The notes under the pieces are model-generated. The model saw only the letters and a program-made list of their open reading frames with translations, was not told the origin of the DNA and did no database searches. A DNA stretch of 64,000 nucleotides from an uncultured Prevotellaceae bacterium (lineage in GTDB: Bacteria; Bacteroidota; Bacteroidia; Bacteroidales; Bacteroidaceae): contig CACZIT010000005.1 of NCBI GenBank assembly GCA_902781315.1, positions 58,986 to 122,985 on the forward strand. The letters are read 5' to 3'. Both the position numbers and the translations under genes were made by a program. Positions 24,072 through 33,049 of the stretch are shown in pieces (positions within the stretch are counted from its first letter, which is position 1; every line of letters begins with the position of its first letter).

Positions 24072-25732
24072 TCCGTATAGAGATAGCGTTTGATGCTCTT
24101 CTTGGGCGTCTTGGCAAACTCCTCTTCGTGTAGCTGGATGGCCGAGAGTTTGCAGTAGGCAGGCAGCACGGCATTCAGTTCCTGGCGGTTCTGCTCCATG
24201 ATGTTCTTCAGGTCCTCGCGGCTGAAGTTCATGGTCTTGGCCTCGTCGAAGTCAGGATAGACGAGCCCTACAAGCTGGTCGCCACGCTGGATGACCACGC
24301 TCTCGCTGACCATCGCCATCGAGTTCAGTTTGTCCTCAATTTCCTCAGGATAGATGTTCTGGCCGTTGGAGCCAAGCAGCATGTTCTTCGAGCGGCCCTT
24401 GATGAAGACGTTGCCATCGGCATCCATCAGGCCGAGGTCGCCCGTGTGGTACCAGCCCTCGCTGTCGATGGTCTCGCGGGTGGCTTCTTCGTTCTTATAG
24501 TAACCCAACATGACATTCAAGCCACGCGCCAAGATTTCGCCCGGCACATGAGCTGGGTCGGGGCTCTTGATCTTCACCTCCATATGCAGAGCGGCCCTAC
24601 CGCAGGAACCTGCCACAAACTCGTCCCACGGGGCGTAGCAGATGATGGGGGCGCACTCCGTGGCGCCATAGCCTACGGTGTAGGGGAAGTTAATGCGCTT
24701 CAGGAACTGCTCGACTTCATTATTGAAGGCAGCACCACCGACGATAATCTCATAGAACTGGCCGCCGAAGGCATTACGCACTTCCTGACAGATGCGCTCG
24801 TTGACGCGCGTGCTGATGACGGGCATGTTGAGCAACAGCCGCATACGGTTGTTCTGAATCTTCGGGAACACCTTCTTCTTGATAATTTTCTCAATGATGA
24901 GCGGCACGGCAATGATGATGGCAGGCTTAATCTCAGCAAAGGCCTGGGCAATGATGCTGGGGCTGGGAATGCGGTTGAGGAAGAAGACGTGCTTACCCAT
25001 CAGAATCTCGTAGGTAAACTCGAAGGCCATACCGTACATATGGGCCAGAGGAAGGATGCTGATGACGTTGTTGTTTTTCTCAAGATGCTTTCCCATCACC
25101 TTACAGGCGAAATCGAAGTTCGACCAAAGGGCGCGGAAAGGTATCATCACACCCTTCGAGAAGCCCGTGGTACCGCTGGTGTAGTTGATGAGCGCCAACT
25201 GGTTGGGGCTCTCCTCGCGATAGTAATGCACGTGCTCCTTGCGGAAATACTTCGGGAACTTCCGTCCGAACATCTCGTTCAGGTGCTCGCGGGCATAAGT
25301 GAGTTTGTCGGTGCGCGAGAGCAGCAGCGAATAGTCTGGAATATTGATGATTCCCTCCAGTCCTGGCATCTTGGTCGCGTCGATGGTCGTAGCCACGACG
25401 TCGCCCACGAAGAGCAGCTTGGAATCGCTGTGGTTGACGATGTTGTGCACCTGATCAGGCATAAACTCATGCAGGATGGGGACAGCCACGGCGCCATAGG
25501 TCAGCACGGCCAGATAGGCGGCAGCCCAGTTGGCGCAGTTGCGACCGCAAAGAGCAATCTTGTCGCCCTTCACAACACCGCTGTTCTCAAACATAATATG
25601 CAGTTTCTCTATCTTGCGAGCCACGTCATGATATTGCAGCGTTGCTCCCCGAAAGTCGGTAAGGGCATCACGGTCCCAGTTGGCAATGATGCTTTTCTCG
25701 ATAAGTTCGTTAAAACTTGGTATGGATTCCAT
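24068..25732 (-). CDS. AMP-forming acyl-CoA synthetase (FadD-like), copy 2
   Basis: 554-residue ANL-superfamily ligase activating a fatty or other carboxylic acid to its CoA thioester via an acyl-AMP. Motifs: P-loop INYTSGTTGFSKGV (about 180-195), YGATECAP, and GWYHTGDLG with the C-terminal Lys in KTPKKSIKRYLY. It is closely similar over its full length to the neighbouring copy at 25756-27423, with roughly 70% identity by eye in the first 200 residues, so they arose by tandem duplication. Substrate is unproven; the length and motifs fit medium- or long-chain acids. Confidence 0.9.
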   Translation of the reverse strand: MESIPSFNELIEKSIIANWDRDALTDFRGATLQYHDVARKIEKLHIMFENSGVVKGDKIALCGRNCANWAAAYLAVLTYGAVAVPILHEFMPDQVHNIVNHSDSKLLFVGDVVATTIDATKMPGLEGIINIPDYSLLLSRTDKLTYAREHLNEMFGRKFPKYFRKEHVHYYREESPNQLALINYTSGTTGFSKGVMIPFRALWSNFDFACKVMGKHLEKNNNVISILPLAHMYGMAFEFTYEILMGKHVFFLNRIPSPSIIAQAFAEIKPAIIIAVPLIIEKIIKKKVFPKIQNNRMRLLLNMPVISTRVNERICQEVRNAFGGQFYEIIVGGAAFNNEVEQFLKRINFPYTVGYGATECAPIICYAPWDEFVAGSCGRAALHMEVKIKSPDPAHVPGEILARGLNVMLGYYKNEEATRETIDSEGWYHTGDLGLMDADGNVFIKGRSKNMLLGSNGQNIYPEEIEDKLNSMAMVSESVVIQRGDQLVGLVYPDFDEAKTMNFSREDLKNIMEQNRQELNAVLPAYCKLSAIQLHEEEFAKTPKKSIKRYLYTE

Positions 25733-25755
25733 ATGTCGTTGTTTGTTTTTTGGTC

Positions 25756-27423
25756 TTAGATTGTGTTTTGGTATAAGTAGCGCTTGATGCTCTTCTTGGG
25801 CGTCTTCTCAAACTCTTCATCGCGCAGCACGATGGCCGAGAGCTTGCTGAACGGCGGCAGTTGGGAGTTGAGTTCCTGACGGTTCTGCTCCATGATGTTC
25901 TCCAGGTCCTCGCGGCTGAAGCCCATGTTCTCAGTCTCCTCCATATCGGGATAGACGAGTCCGACGAGCTGGTCGCCCTTCTGAACGACGACACACTCGC
26001 TGACCATGGCCATCGAGGCCAGCTTGTCCTCAATCTCCTCGGGATAGATGTTCTGTCCATTGGAACCCAGCAGCATGTTCTTCGAGCGGCCCTTGATGAA
26101 GATGTTGCCATCGGCATCCATCAGGCCGAGGTCGCCCGTGTGGTACCAGCCCTCGCTGTCGAGAGCCTGGGCTGTGGCCTCCTCGTTCTTGTAGTAGCCC
26201 AGCATGACGTTGGTGCCTCGGGCCAGAATCTCGCCTGGCACGTTTTCGGGATCGGAGCTGTCGATCTTCACCTCCATATTATATATAGCACGTCCGCACG
26301 ACTTCGGCACAAACTCCTTATAGTCGCTATAGCTGATGAGCGGCGCACACTCGGTGGCTCCGAAACCAACGGTGAACGGGAACTCGATGCTCTTCAGGAA
26401 TTCTTCTACCTCCTGATTGAGGGCTGCTCCGCCGATGATAATCTCGTAGGCCTTGCCGCCGAAGGCGTTGTACACCTGCTCGCAGATCATCTGCTTCACC
26501 TTCTTGCTCACCACCGGCATCTTCAGCAGCAGGCGCACGCTGTTGTTCTGAATCTTCGGGAACACGCGCTTGCGGATGATTTTCTCTACAATCATCGGCA
26601 CGGCAATGACCAGCGACGGCTGTATCTCGGCATAGGCCTGCGCAATGAGCGAAGGGCTGGGCAGACGCGTAAGATAATAGGTATGAATGCCATGACAGAA
26701 GGGGAAGATGAACTCGAAGGCGAGTCCATACATGTGGGCCATGGGCAGGATAGACACCATGTTGGTGCCGGGCTTCACGATATTGCCCAGTTCGGTGAGG
26801 GCGAAGTCGAGGTTGCCCCACAAGGCACGATAAGGCAGCATCACGCCCTTCGAGAAGCCCGTGGTGCCGCTGGTGTAGTTGATGAGCGCCAGTTCCTCGG
26901 GGCTGTCCTCATAGTAATGCACGTGCTCCTTGCGGAAATACTTCGGATACTTATCGCCGAAGAGCTGATTCAGATGCTCGCGGGCATAGGTGATTTCTTC
27001 CCTTCGCGACACCAACAGCGAGAAGTCGGGCAGATGGACAATGGCCTCGAGCCCAGGCATGGCGTCAGGATCAATCGTCTTTGCCACGACGTCGCCCACG
27101 AAGAGCAGCTTGGCTTCTGAATGATTGACGATGTTATGAATTTGGTCGGGAGTAAACTCGTGGAGGATAGGCACTGCCACGGCACCGTAGGTCAGCGTAG
27201 CGATAAAGGTCACTCCCCAGTGGGAACTGTTGCGGCCGCAAAGGGCTATCTTGTCACCTTTCTTCACTCCGCTGCGCTCGAAGACGATATGCAGCTTCTC
27301 CACTATGCGCGCAACGTCATGATACTGCAACGTTGCGCCTTTGTAATCGGTCAAGGCATCCTTTTCCCAATTGCCGATGATACTTTTCTCAATAAAAGAA
27401 TTGAAACTTGGTATTGAATTCAT
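25756..27423 (-). CDS. AMP-forming acyl-CoA synthetase (FadD-like), copy 1
   Basis: 555-residue paralogue of the next gene, first in its operon. It carries the same AMP-binding P-loop (LINYTSGTTGFSKGV), GFGATECAPL, GWYHTGDLG and terminal KTPKKSIKRYLY lysine motif. It starts at ATG 27421-27423, directly downstream of a good promoter and inside an inverted repeat that may be an operator. The 23-base gap to copy 2 and the chain of ATGA overlaps beyond tie acyl activation to a binding-protein/permease pair, an odd pairing whose meaning is unknown. Confidence 0.9.
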   Translation of the reverse strand: MNSIPSFNSFIEKSIIGNWEKDALTDYKGATLQYHDVARIVEKLHIVFERSGVKKGDKIALCGRNSSHWGVTFIATLTYGAVAVPILHEFTPDQIHNIVNHSEAKLLFVGDVVAKTIDPDAMPGLEAIVHLPDFSLLVSRREEITYAREHLNQLFGDKYPKYFRKEHVHYYEDSPEELALINYTSGTTGFSKGVMLPYRALWGNLDFALTELGNIVKPGTNMVSILPMAHMYGLAFEFIFPFCHGIHTYYLTRLPSPSLIAQAYAEIQPSLVIAVPMIVEKIIRKRVFPKIQNNSVRLLLKMPVVSKKVKQMICEQVYNAFGGKAYEIIIGGAALNQEVEEFLKSIEFPFTVGFGATECAPLISYSDYKEFVPKSCGRAIYNMEVKIDSSDPENVPGEILARGTNVMLGYYKNEEATAQALDSEGWYHTGDLGLMDADGNIFIKGRSKNMLLGSNGQNIYPEEIEDKLASMAMVSECVVVQKGDQLVGLVYPDMEETENMGFSREDLENIMEQNRQELNSQLPPFSKLSAIVLRDEEFEKTPKKSIKRYLYQNTI

Positions 27424-27449
27424 TGCACAATTTTCAAAATTTTGTGCAA
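27423..27449. promoter_or_regulatory. Candidate operator: inverted repeat at the acyl-CoA synthetase start
   Basis: TTGCACAA (27423-27430) and TTGTGCAA (27442-27449) are perfect reverse complements separated by 11 A/T-rich bases. The pair spans the predicted transcription start and touches the start codon, a position suited to a repressor. No regulator is identified. Confidence 0.45.
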
Positions 27450-27477
27450 AGATAACGACTTATTTGCTCATTTCAAA
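27446..27477 (-). promoter_or_regulatory. Promoter of the acyl-CoA synthetase operon
   Basis: On the minus strand: TTTG (-33) at 27474-27477, 19 bases, then TATCTTTGC (-7) at 27446-27454. Both boxes and spacing fit the Bacteroidota consensus. Confidence 0.75.
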
Positions 27478-27593
27478 AAAAAATGTGCAGTTTTTTTATT
27501 GAAAGTTGCTTTTTTATTGTTATTTCACAAAAAGGAGCCTCTTTTTCTTCCAAAAGCGGATGAAAAATGTTCAGTTTTGCTTACCCTCGATTG

Positions 27594-28841
27594 TCATTCG
27601 TAGCGCATCGACTTGGCTGGATGAATGTGCGAGACGAGGTAGCTGGGAGCAATGAGGACGAAGATGCTGATGAGCAGCGTGGCAACATTCAGCAAAAGGA
27701 TGATCGGAATGTTCAGTTCTACGGGCACGGTGCTCACGTAATAAGTTTCCGGGTCCAGTTTGACGAGCCCCGTCCAGCGTTGCAGCAACACCAGGCCGAT
27801 GCCTATCAGGTTGCCGAAGAGCAAACCCTTCCCAATCATGAACGTAGCAAACCAGAGGAACGTACGCCGGATGGTCTTGTTGCGGGCCCCCAGCGCTTTC
27901 AGCACGCCAATCATCGTCGTGCGCTCAAGGATGATGATGAGCAGACCGCTGATCATCGTGACACCAGCCACGGCCGTCATCAGCGCCAGGATAATCCAGA
28001 CGTTCAGATCGAGCAAATCGAGCCAGGAGAAAATCTGCGGATTCAGCTCGCGGATGGTTTTCGTGGAATAAGTCTCGCCATAACGGTCCACCTGCCTATT
28101 CACCTTATTTATAAAAATAGCCTCCGTGTCGTCTACACGCTCGAAGTCGCCCACCGACACCTCTGCCCCACTCACCTGGTCGGATTCCCAACCATTCAGG
28201 CGCACGGCGGTGTAGAGGTCTATGAAGCACATCACGTTGTCGAACTGCGTAAGATTGGTCTGATAGATGCCGCTGATTGTGAACCGACGCGCACGCACGC
28301 CGTTCGGGTCGATGAAATAGGCAAAGATGCGCTCGCCCGTCTTGAGCCGCAGTTTGTCGGCCATCGGCTTCGAGATGAGCATGCGGTTGCTGCTGACCGA
28401 GTCGGAAAACACAGGGATGCTGCCTTCTACCATGTTCTGATGGATGAACGTTGAGTCGAACTCTGGCCCGACGCCTTTGAAGACAACACCCAGGAAGTCC
28501 TCATCGGTCTTCAGTATACCCTGCTTCATGGCAAACCGCTGCACGTGGCTGACGCCCTCAGTCTGGCGCAGCACGTTCATCATCGAGTCGCCCATCTGGA
28601 TGGGGAAAGACTCGCCAGCCTGCAGCGTCATGAAATCGCCCACCTGAATGTGGCTGCCGAAACCCACCACCTTGTCGCGGATGGTGTGCTTGAAACCGAA
28701 CACCACGCAGACCGAAACGATCATCACCGCCAGACCAATCGCCACACCGGCGGTGGCAATACGGATGGCAGGACGCGACACCATGCGCTGGCCGTCGTTC
28801 TCGCGATAGATGCGTCGGGCTACAAACAGGGGGAAATTCAT
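27594..28841 (-). CDS. LolC/LolE-like ABC transporter permease (FtsX family)
   Basis: 415-residue inner-membrane permease with one N-terminal membrane segment (about 25-48), a large MacB-like periplasmic domain and three C-terminal segments (about 270-390). The layout and the start MNFPLFVARRIY match the LolC/E family that extracts lipoproteins for transport to the outer membrane; FtsX-like repeats include MIGVLKALGARN. The partner ATPase (LolD) is not adjacent. It lies 4 bases after the aminotransferase gene in the same operon. It could also be a MacB-type exporter subunit. Confidence 0.85.
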   Translation of the reverse strand: MNFPLFVARRIYRENDGQRMVSRPAIRIATAGVAIGLAVMIVSVCVVFGFKHTIRDKVVGFGSHIQVGDFMTLQAGESFPIQMGDSMMNVLRQTEGVSHVQRFAMKQGILKTDEDFLGVVFKGVGPEFDSTFIHQNMVEGSIPVFSDSVSSNRMLISKPMADKLRLKTGERIFAYFIDPNGVRARRFTISGIYQTNLTQFDNVMCFIDLYTAVRLNGWESDQVSGAEVSVGDFERVDDTEAIFINKVNRQVDRYGETYSTKTIRELNPQIFSWLDLLDLNVWIILALMTAVAGVTMISGLLIIILERTTMIGVLKALGARNKTIRRTFLWFATFMIGKGLLFGNLIGIGLVLLQRWTGLVKLDPETYYVSTVPVELNIPIILLLNVATLLISIFVLIAPSYLVSHIHPAKSMRYE

Positions 28842-28845
28842 CTCG

Positions 28846-30048
28846 TCAATCTAATGTATGTCCGGGATAGGCTTCCAAGGCACGGCGCAGCACGTCGATG
28901 GCCTTCTCCAAATCTTCCTTCTTCAGCACGTAGGCAATGCGCACCTGGTTGATGCCGGCGCCCGGCGTGGTGTAGAAACCGGCGGCAGGAGCCATCATCA
29001 CGGTCTGGCCTTCGTAGGAGAATTCCTCGAGGCACCAGCGGCAGAACTTCTCGGCATCGTCGACAGGCAGTTTGGCCACCGTGTAGAAAGCCCCCATCGG
29101 TATCGGCGAATAGACGCCCGGAATGCGGTTCAGACCGTCGATGAGGCATTTACGGCGCTCCACGTACTCGTCGTAAACGTCGCGATAGTATTCCTCCGGA
29201 GCATCACACGAGGCCTCGGCCACAATCTGTCCGAGCAGAGGGGGCGACAGGCGTGCCTGGCAGAGTTTCATCACAGCAGCCTTCACCTCGTCGTTCTTCG
29301 TCACCAGCGCGCCGATGCGGATGCCGCACTCGGAATAGCGCTTCGACACAGAGTCGATGAGGATGACGTTCTGCTCGATGCCCTCCAGATGGCAGGCCGA
29401 GATGTAAGGCGAGCCCGTGTAGATGTATTCGCGGTACACCTCGTCGGAGAACAGATAGAGGTCGTACTTCTTCACCAGGTCGCGAATCTGGTTCATCTCG
29501 CGGCGCGTATAGAGGTAGCCCGTCGGGTTATTGGGGTTACAGATCAGAATGGCGCGCGTGCGCTCGTTGATGAGTTCCTCAAACTTCTCCACCTTCGGCA
29601 GCGAGAAACCCTCCTCGATGGTCGAGGTGATGGTGCGGATGACGGCACCAGCCGTGATGGCAAAGGAAATATAGTTGGCGTAGGCCGGTTCGGGAATAAT
29701 AATCTCGTCGCCCGGATTCAGGCAGCTCAAGAAAGCAAACAACACGGCCTCGGAGCCTCCCGACGTGATGATGATGTCGTCGGCCGTCACGTTGATATTA
29801 TAGCGGCCGTAATACTCCACGAGACGCTCGCGATAGCTCCTGATGCCCTGCGACGGCGAGTATTCCAGCACACGGCGGTCGATATGGCGCAACGCATCCA
29901 GTCCCACCTCCGGAGTGGGCAAGTCGGGCTGACCGATGTTGAGATGATAGACATGCACACCACGCTCCTTTGCAGCTACGGCCAGCGGAGCAAGCTTTCT
30001 GATAGGCGATTCGGGCATGAGCAGCCCGCGTTCTGAGATTTTTGGCAT
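28846..30048 (-). CDS. PLP-dependent aminotransferase class I/II (aspartate aminotransferase-like)
   Basis: 400-residue fold-type I aminotransferase. NIGQPDLPTPE near the start, CNPNNPTGYLYTR (cofactor and substrate contacts) and the PLP-binding K236 in SVSKRYSECGIRIGAL identify the family; the conserved late Arg is in NQVRIAY. It could transaminate aspartate or aromatic or branched-chain amino acids; the exact substrate is not resolved. It opens the transcription unit with the LolC/E-like gene 4 bases downstream. Confidence 0.9.
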   Translation of the reverse strand: MPKISERGLLMPESPIRKLAPLAVAAKERGVHVYHLNIGQPDLPTPEVGLDALRHIDRRVLEYSPSQGIRSYRERLVEYYGRYNINVTADDIIITSGGSEAVLFAFLSCLNPGDEIIIPEPAYANYISFAITAGAVIRTITSTIEEGFSLPKVEKFEELINERTRAILICNPNNPTGYLYTRREMNQIRDLVKKYDLYLFSDEVYREYIYTGSPYISACHLEGIEQNVILIDSVSKRYSECGIRIGALVTKNDEVKAAVMKLCQARLSPPLLGQIVAEASCDAPEEYYRDVYDEYVERRKCLIDGLNRIPGVYSPIPMGAFYTVAKLPVDDAEKFCRWCLEEFSYEGQTVMMAPAAGFYTTPGAGINQVRIAYVLKKEDLEKAIDVLRRALEAYPGHTLD

Positions 30049-30103
30049 ACCTTTTTTGCTTATTGTTTCTACCTTGTAAAAGGGCTCTTTTTCGTTTTTC
30101 AGT

Positions 30104-30136
30104 GCAAAGATAGTCTATTTTCGTCATACAACCAAA
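30104..30136 (-). promoter_or_regulatory. Promoter of the aminotransferase gene
   Basis: Minus strand TTTG at 30133-30136, 20-base spacer, then TATCTTTGC at 30104-30112, 55 bases before the ATG. The -33 box falls inside the first unit of the 22-bp repeat array. Confidence 0.75.
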
Positions 30137-30239
30137 TTTGTTGAGGAAAATAACTCATTTTGCTGAAGAAAACAACTCATTTTACAGTAGAATACAACTC
30201 TTTTTACAGAAGAGAACCACTCATTTTGCCCTTGACTGA
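30130..30239. repeat. 22-bp-period tandem repeat array B (five units)
   Basis: Five consecutive 22-base units start at 30130, 30152, 30174, 30196 and 30218. Units 2-4 begin AACTCATTTT or AACTCTTTTT and continue with (G/A)CnG(A/T)AGAA; units 1 and 5 are more diverged. It lies between the divergent aminotransferase promoter and the nuo promoter, is non-coding, and its unit is unrelated to arrays A and C. The rest of the 343-base gap holds only the two promoters. Confidence 0.75.
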
Positions 30240-30325
30240 CGTGAATGTAGCGGCAAAAAGGAAACAATTGTCAAGTCGAGGTTACATTTTTGTGCAAAAA
30301 ACATTTTTATTTGCTTTTTTTTTAG

Positions 30326-30334
30326 TACCTTTGC
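30326..30334 (+). promoter_or_regulatory. -7 box of the nuo operon
   Basis: TACCTTTGC, 57 bases before the nuoA ATG, preceded by a long T-run. A TTTG lies at 30310-30313 but the 12-base spacing is too short for a normal -33 box. Confidence 0.65.
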
Positions 30335-30391
30335 AGTCTGAATGCTGATAGAAGCATACATCAATATCATTATAACGTTATAAAACTTTTT

Positions 30392-30742
30392 ATGAACTAC
30401 ACTTTATTAATTACCGTTTTCCTGACGGCTGTTGTCTTGGTGCTCGGCGCTTATGTCGTGGCCAAGCTCATCGGTCCGCGCTCGTACAATCCGGTAAAGG
30501 GTGAACCCTATGAAAGTGGCATACCGACCCGCGGCTCCTCGTGGCTGCCTGTGTCGGTGGGCTTCTATCTGTTTGCCATCCTTTTCCTGATGTTCGACAT
30601 TGAGACCGTGTTCCTCTATCCCTGGGCAGTCGTCGTCAAGCAGTTCGGTCCGATGGCACTCGTCAGCATCGGCTTCTTCCTGCTGGTACTGGTATTTGGC
30701 CTTGCTTACGCATGGCGGAAAGGAGCACTGGAATGGAAGTAA
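30392..30742 (+). CDS. nuoA: Complex I subunit NuoA
   Basis: 116-residue membrane subunit of the proton-pumping complex I, with three membrane segments and the conserved YESGIPTRG loop and FDIETVFLYPW segment. It is the first gene of a ten-gene operon. Its last codons overlap the nuoB start by ten bases, suggesting translational coupling. Confidence 0.95.
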   Translation: MNYTLLITVFLTAVVLVLGAYVVAKLIGPRSYNPVKGEPYESGIPTRGSSWLPVSVGFYLFAILFLMFDIETVFLYPWAVVVKQFGPMALVSIGFFLLVLVFGLAYAWRKGALEWK

Positions 30743-31449
30743 GAAAACCGCACATCAAGAGTATTCCTTATGACGAGTTTAAGGATAACGCCTCGCTGGA
30801 GAAGATCGTCGACGAACTTCACGAAGGGGGCGTAAACGTAGTAGTAGATTCGCTCGACCAGGTGATTAACTGGGGGCGTTCGAACTCCCTTTGGTCGCTC
30901 ACCTTTGCCACGTCGTGCTGTGGTATCGAGTTCATGGCCTGCGGCTGTGCCCGTTACGACTTCGCCCGCTTCGGCTTCGAGGTGACGCGTAACTCTCCCC
31001 GCCAGGCCGACCTGATCATGTGTGCCGGCACCATCACCCACAAGATGGCCCCCGCGCTGAAGCGTCTGTACGACCAGATGGCAGAGCCGAAGTATGTGGT
31101 GGCCGTTGGTGGCTGTGCCATCTCGGGCGGTCCGTTCAAGTCGAGCTACCACGTGGTGAAGGGCATCGAGGAAATCGTGCCTGTCGACGTGTTCATCCCG
31201 GGCTGTCCCCCGCGTCCTGAGGCCATTCTCTACGGCATGATGCAGCTGCAGCGCAAGGTGAAGGCCGAGAAGTTCTTCGGCGGTGCCAACCACAAGCAGA
31301 CGAAGGCTGAGCGCGAGCTGGGTGTTTCGAACGAGGAGCTGGCATTCCGCGAGAAGCTCGGCGACCACAGACGCGAGACCATCGTCGTGACGCAGGTGCC
31401 CGAGGAGTTTGTTGAGAACATTAAAAAAGAACAGGAGGAGAACGCATGA
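30733..31449 (+). CDS. nuoB: Complex I subunit NuoB
   Basis: 238-residue subunit carrying the terminal [4Fe-4S] cluster N2. The ligands lie in TSCCGIEFMACG, in MCAGT and in PGCPPRPE, all intact. The start is ATG 30733, inside the end of nuoA. A charged C-terminal extension (about 180-238) goes beyond the core fold, as in other Bacteroidota. nuoCD starts in the overlapping ATGA of its stop codon. Confidence 0.96.
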   Translation: MEVRKPHIKSIPYDEFKDNASLEKIVDELHEGGVNVVVDSLDQVINWGRSNSLWSLTFATSCCGIEFMACGCARYDFARFGFEVTRNSPRQADLIMCAGTITHKMAPALKRLYDQMAEPKYVVAVGGCAISGGPFKSSYHVVKGIEEIVPVDVFIPGCPPRPEAILYGMMQLQRKVKAEKFFGGANHKQTKAERELGVSNEELAFREKLGDHRRETIVVTQVPEEFVENIKKEQEENA

Positions 31450-33011
31450 AACTGGAATTTCTGACATTCAGCTTTGAACAGTTTGCCGCTGAGATGGCAA
31501 ATCTGAAAGACAAGAAGGGTTTCGACTACCTGGTGACCATCGTCGGCGAGGACTTCGGTGCTGATGAGGGCCTGGGCTGCGTCTACATCCTGGAGAACAC
31601 CCAGACTCACGAGCGCTGCTCGGTGAAGATGCTGGCAAAGGTGGTGGACGGCGAGAGTGTCATCCCCTCGGTCATCAACCTCTGGCGCGTGGCTGACCTG
31701 CTGGAGCGTGAGGTGTTCGACTTCTACGGAATCCTCTTCCTCGGCCATCCCGACATGCGCCGCCTGTTCCTGCGCAACGACTTCAAGGGTCATCCTTTCC
31801 GCAAGGACTGGAAGGGCGACGACAAGTATTCGCTCGAGGAGGACGTGGAGCCCGACTTTGGCCTGCAATATGAAATAGACAAGAACGGACGTCTCGCCTG
31901 CAAGAAGAATCCTCTCTTCGAAGACGATGCCTATGTGGTGAACATCGGCCCGCAGCACCCTGCCACTCACGGCGTGCTTCGCCTGCAGACGGTGCTCGAC
32001 GGCGAGACCGTGAAGCGTATCTATCCCCACCTCGGCTACATCCATCGTGGCATTGAAAAGATGTGGGAGTCGATGACTTATCCTCAGACACTTGCGTTGA
32101 CCGACCGTTTGAACTACCTCGGCGCCATGCAGCATCGTCATGCCCTGGTGGGTGTCATCGAGGAAGGCATGGGCATCGAGCTCACCGACCGCATCAAGTA
32201 CATCCGTACCATCATGGACGAGTTGCAACGTCTGGACTCTCACCTGCTCTACACGTCGTGCTGCGCTCAGGACCTCGGTGCCCTGACGGCATTCCTCTAT
32301 GGCATGCGCGACCGTGAGCATGTGCTGAACGTGATGGAGGAGACCACCGGCGGACGCCTCATCCAGAACTACTACCGCATCGGCGGCTTGCAGGCCGACA
32401 TCGACCCGAACTTCGTGAAGAACGTGAAGGACCTGGTGAAGTATCTGCGCCCGATGATTCAGGAGTACATGGACGTGTTCGGCGACAACATCATCACTCA
32501 CAACCGCTTCGAGCAGTGTGGACCGATGGGTCTGGAAGACTGCATCAACTATGCTGTGACCGGTCCTGCCGGACGTGCTGCAGGCTGGAAGAACGATGTG
32601 CGCAAGAACCACCCCTACGACCTGTACGACAAGGTGGAGTGGGAGCAGTGCACACTGACAGGCTGCGACTCCATGGACCGCTACCTCGTGCACATCAACG
32701 AGATGTACCAGAGCCTGAACATCATCGAACAGCTCATCGACAACATTCCCGAGGGCGACTTCTACGTGAAGCAGAAGCCCATCATCAAGGTGCCTGAGGG
32801 ACAATGGTTCTTCTCGGTGGAAGGTGTGGCTGGCGAGTTCGGCGTCTACCTCGACTCGCGTGGCGACAAGAGCCCCTACCGCATGAAGATGCGCCCGATG
32901 GGACTCTCGCTGGTGGGTGCCTTCGACGCGATGCTTCGCGGACAGAAGATTGCCGACCTCATCGCTACATGTGCTGCCATCGACGTGGTGATTCCAGATA
33001 TTGACCGTTAG
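31446..33011 (+). CDS. nuoCD: Complex I fused subunit NuoCD
   Basis: 521-residue fusion of the 30 kDa (NuoC, about 1-130, with VFDFYGILFLGHPDMRRL) and 49 kDa (NuoD, about 160-521, starting NIGPQHPATHGVLR) peripheral arm subunits. NuoD contributes to the quinone site. Fusion of C and D is common in Bacteroidota and enterobacteria. It overlaps nuoB by four bases and is followed by a 38-base spacer of 7-bp words before nuoH. Confidence 0.96.
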   Translation: MKLEFLTFSFEQFAAEMANLKDKKGFDYLVTIVGEDFGADEGLGCVYILENTQTHERCSVKMLAKVVDGESVIPSVINLWRVADLLEREVFDFYGILFLGHPDMRRLFLRNDFKGHPFRKDWKGDDKYSLEEDVEPDFGLQYEIDKNGRLACKKNPLFEDDAYVVNIGPQHPATHGVLRLQTVLDGETVKRIYPHLGYIHRGIEKMWESMTYPQTLALTDRLNYLGAMQHRHALVGVIEEGMGIELTDRIKYIRTIMDELQRLDSHLLYTSCCAQDLGALTAFLYGMRDREHVLNVMEETTGGRLIQNYYRIGGLQADIDPNFVKNVKDLVKYLRPMIQEYMDVFGDNIITHNRFEQCGPMGLEDCINYAVTGPAGRAAGWKNDVRKNHPYDLYDKVEWEQCTLTGCDSMDRYLVHINEMYQSLNIIEQLIDNIPEGDFYVKQKPIIKVPEGQWFFSVEGVAGEFGVYLDSRGDKSPYRMKMRPMGLSLVGAFDAMLRGQKIADLIATCAAIDVVIPDIDR

Positions 33012-33019
33012 TATTATTT

Positions 33020-33047
33020 GATAATTGATAATTGAAAATTGAAAATA
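33020..33047. repeat. 7-bp words filling the nuoCD-nuoH spacer
   Basis: Two GATAATT heptamers then GAAAATT and GAAAATA, in register, occupy most of the spacer. It makes an A/T-rich, unstructured leader for nuoH. Confidence 0.7.
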
Positions 33048-33049
33048 TT

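Noticed and set aside
30160-30348. 62-codon frame across array B and the nuo promoter
   Set aside because: It reads through the repeat array and the -7 box, so it is very unlikely to be expressed.
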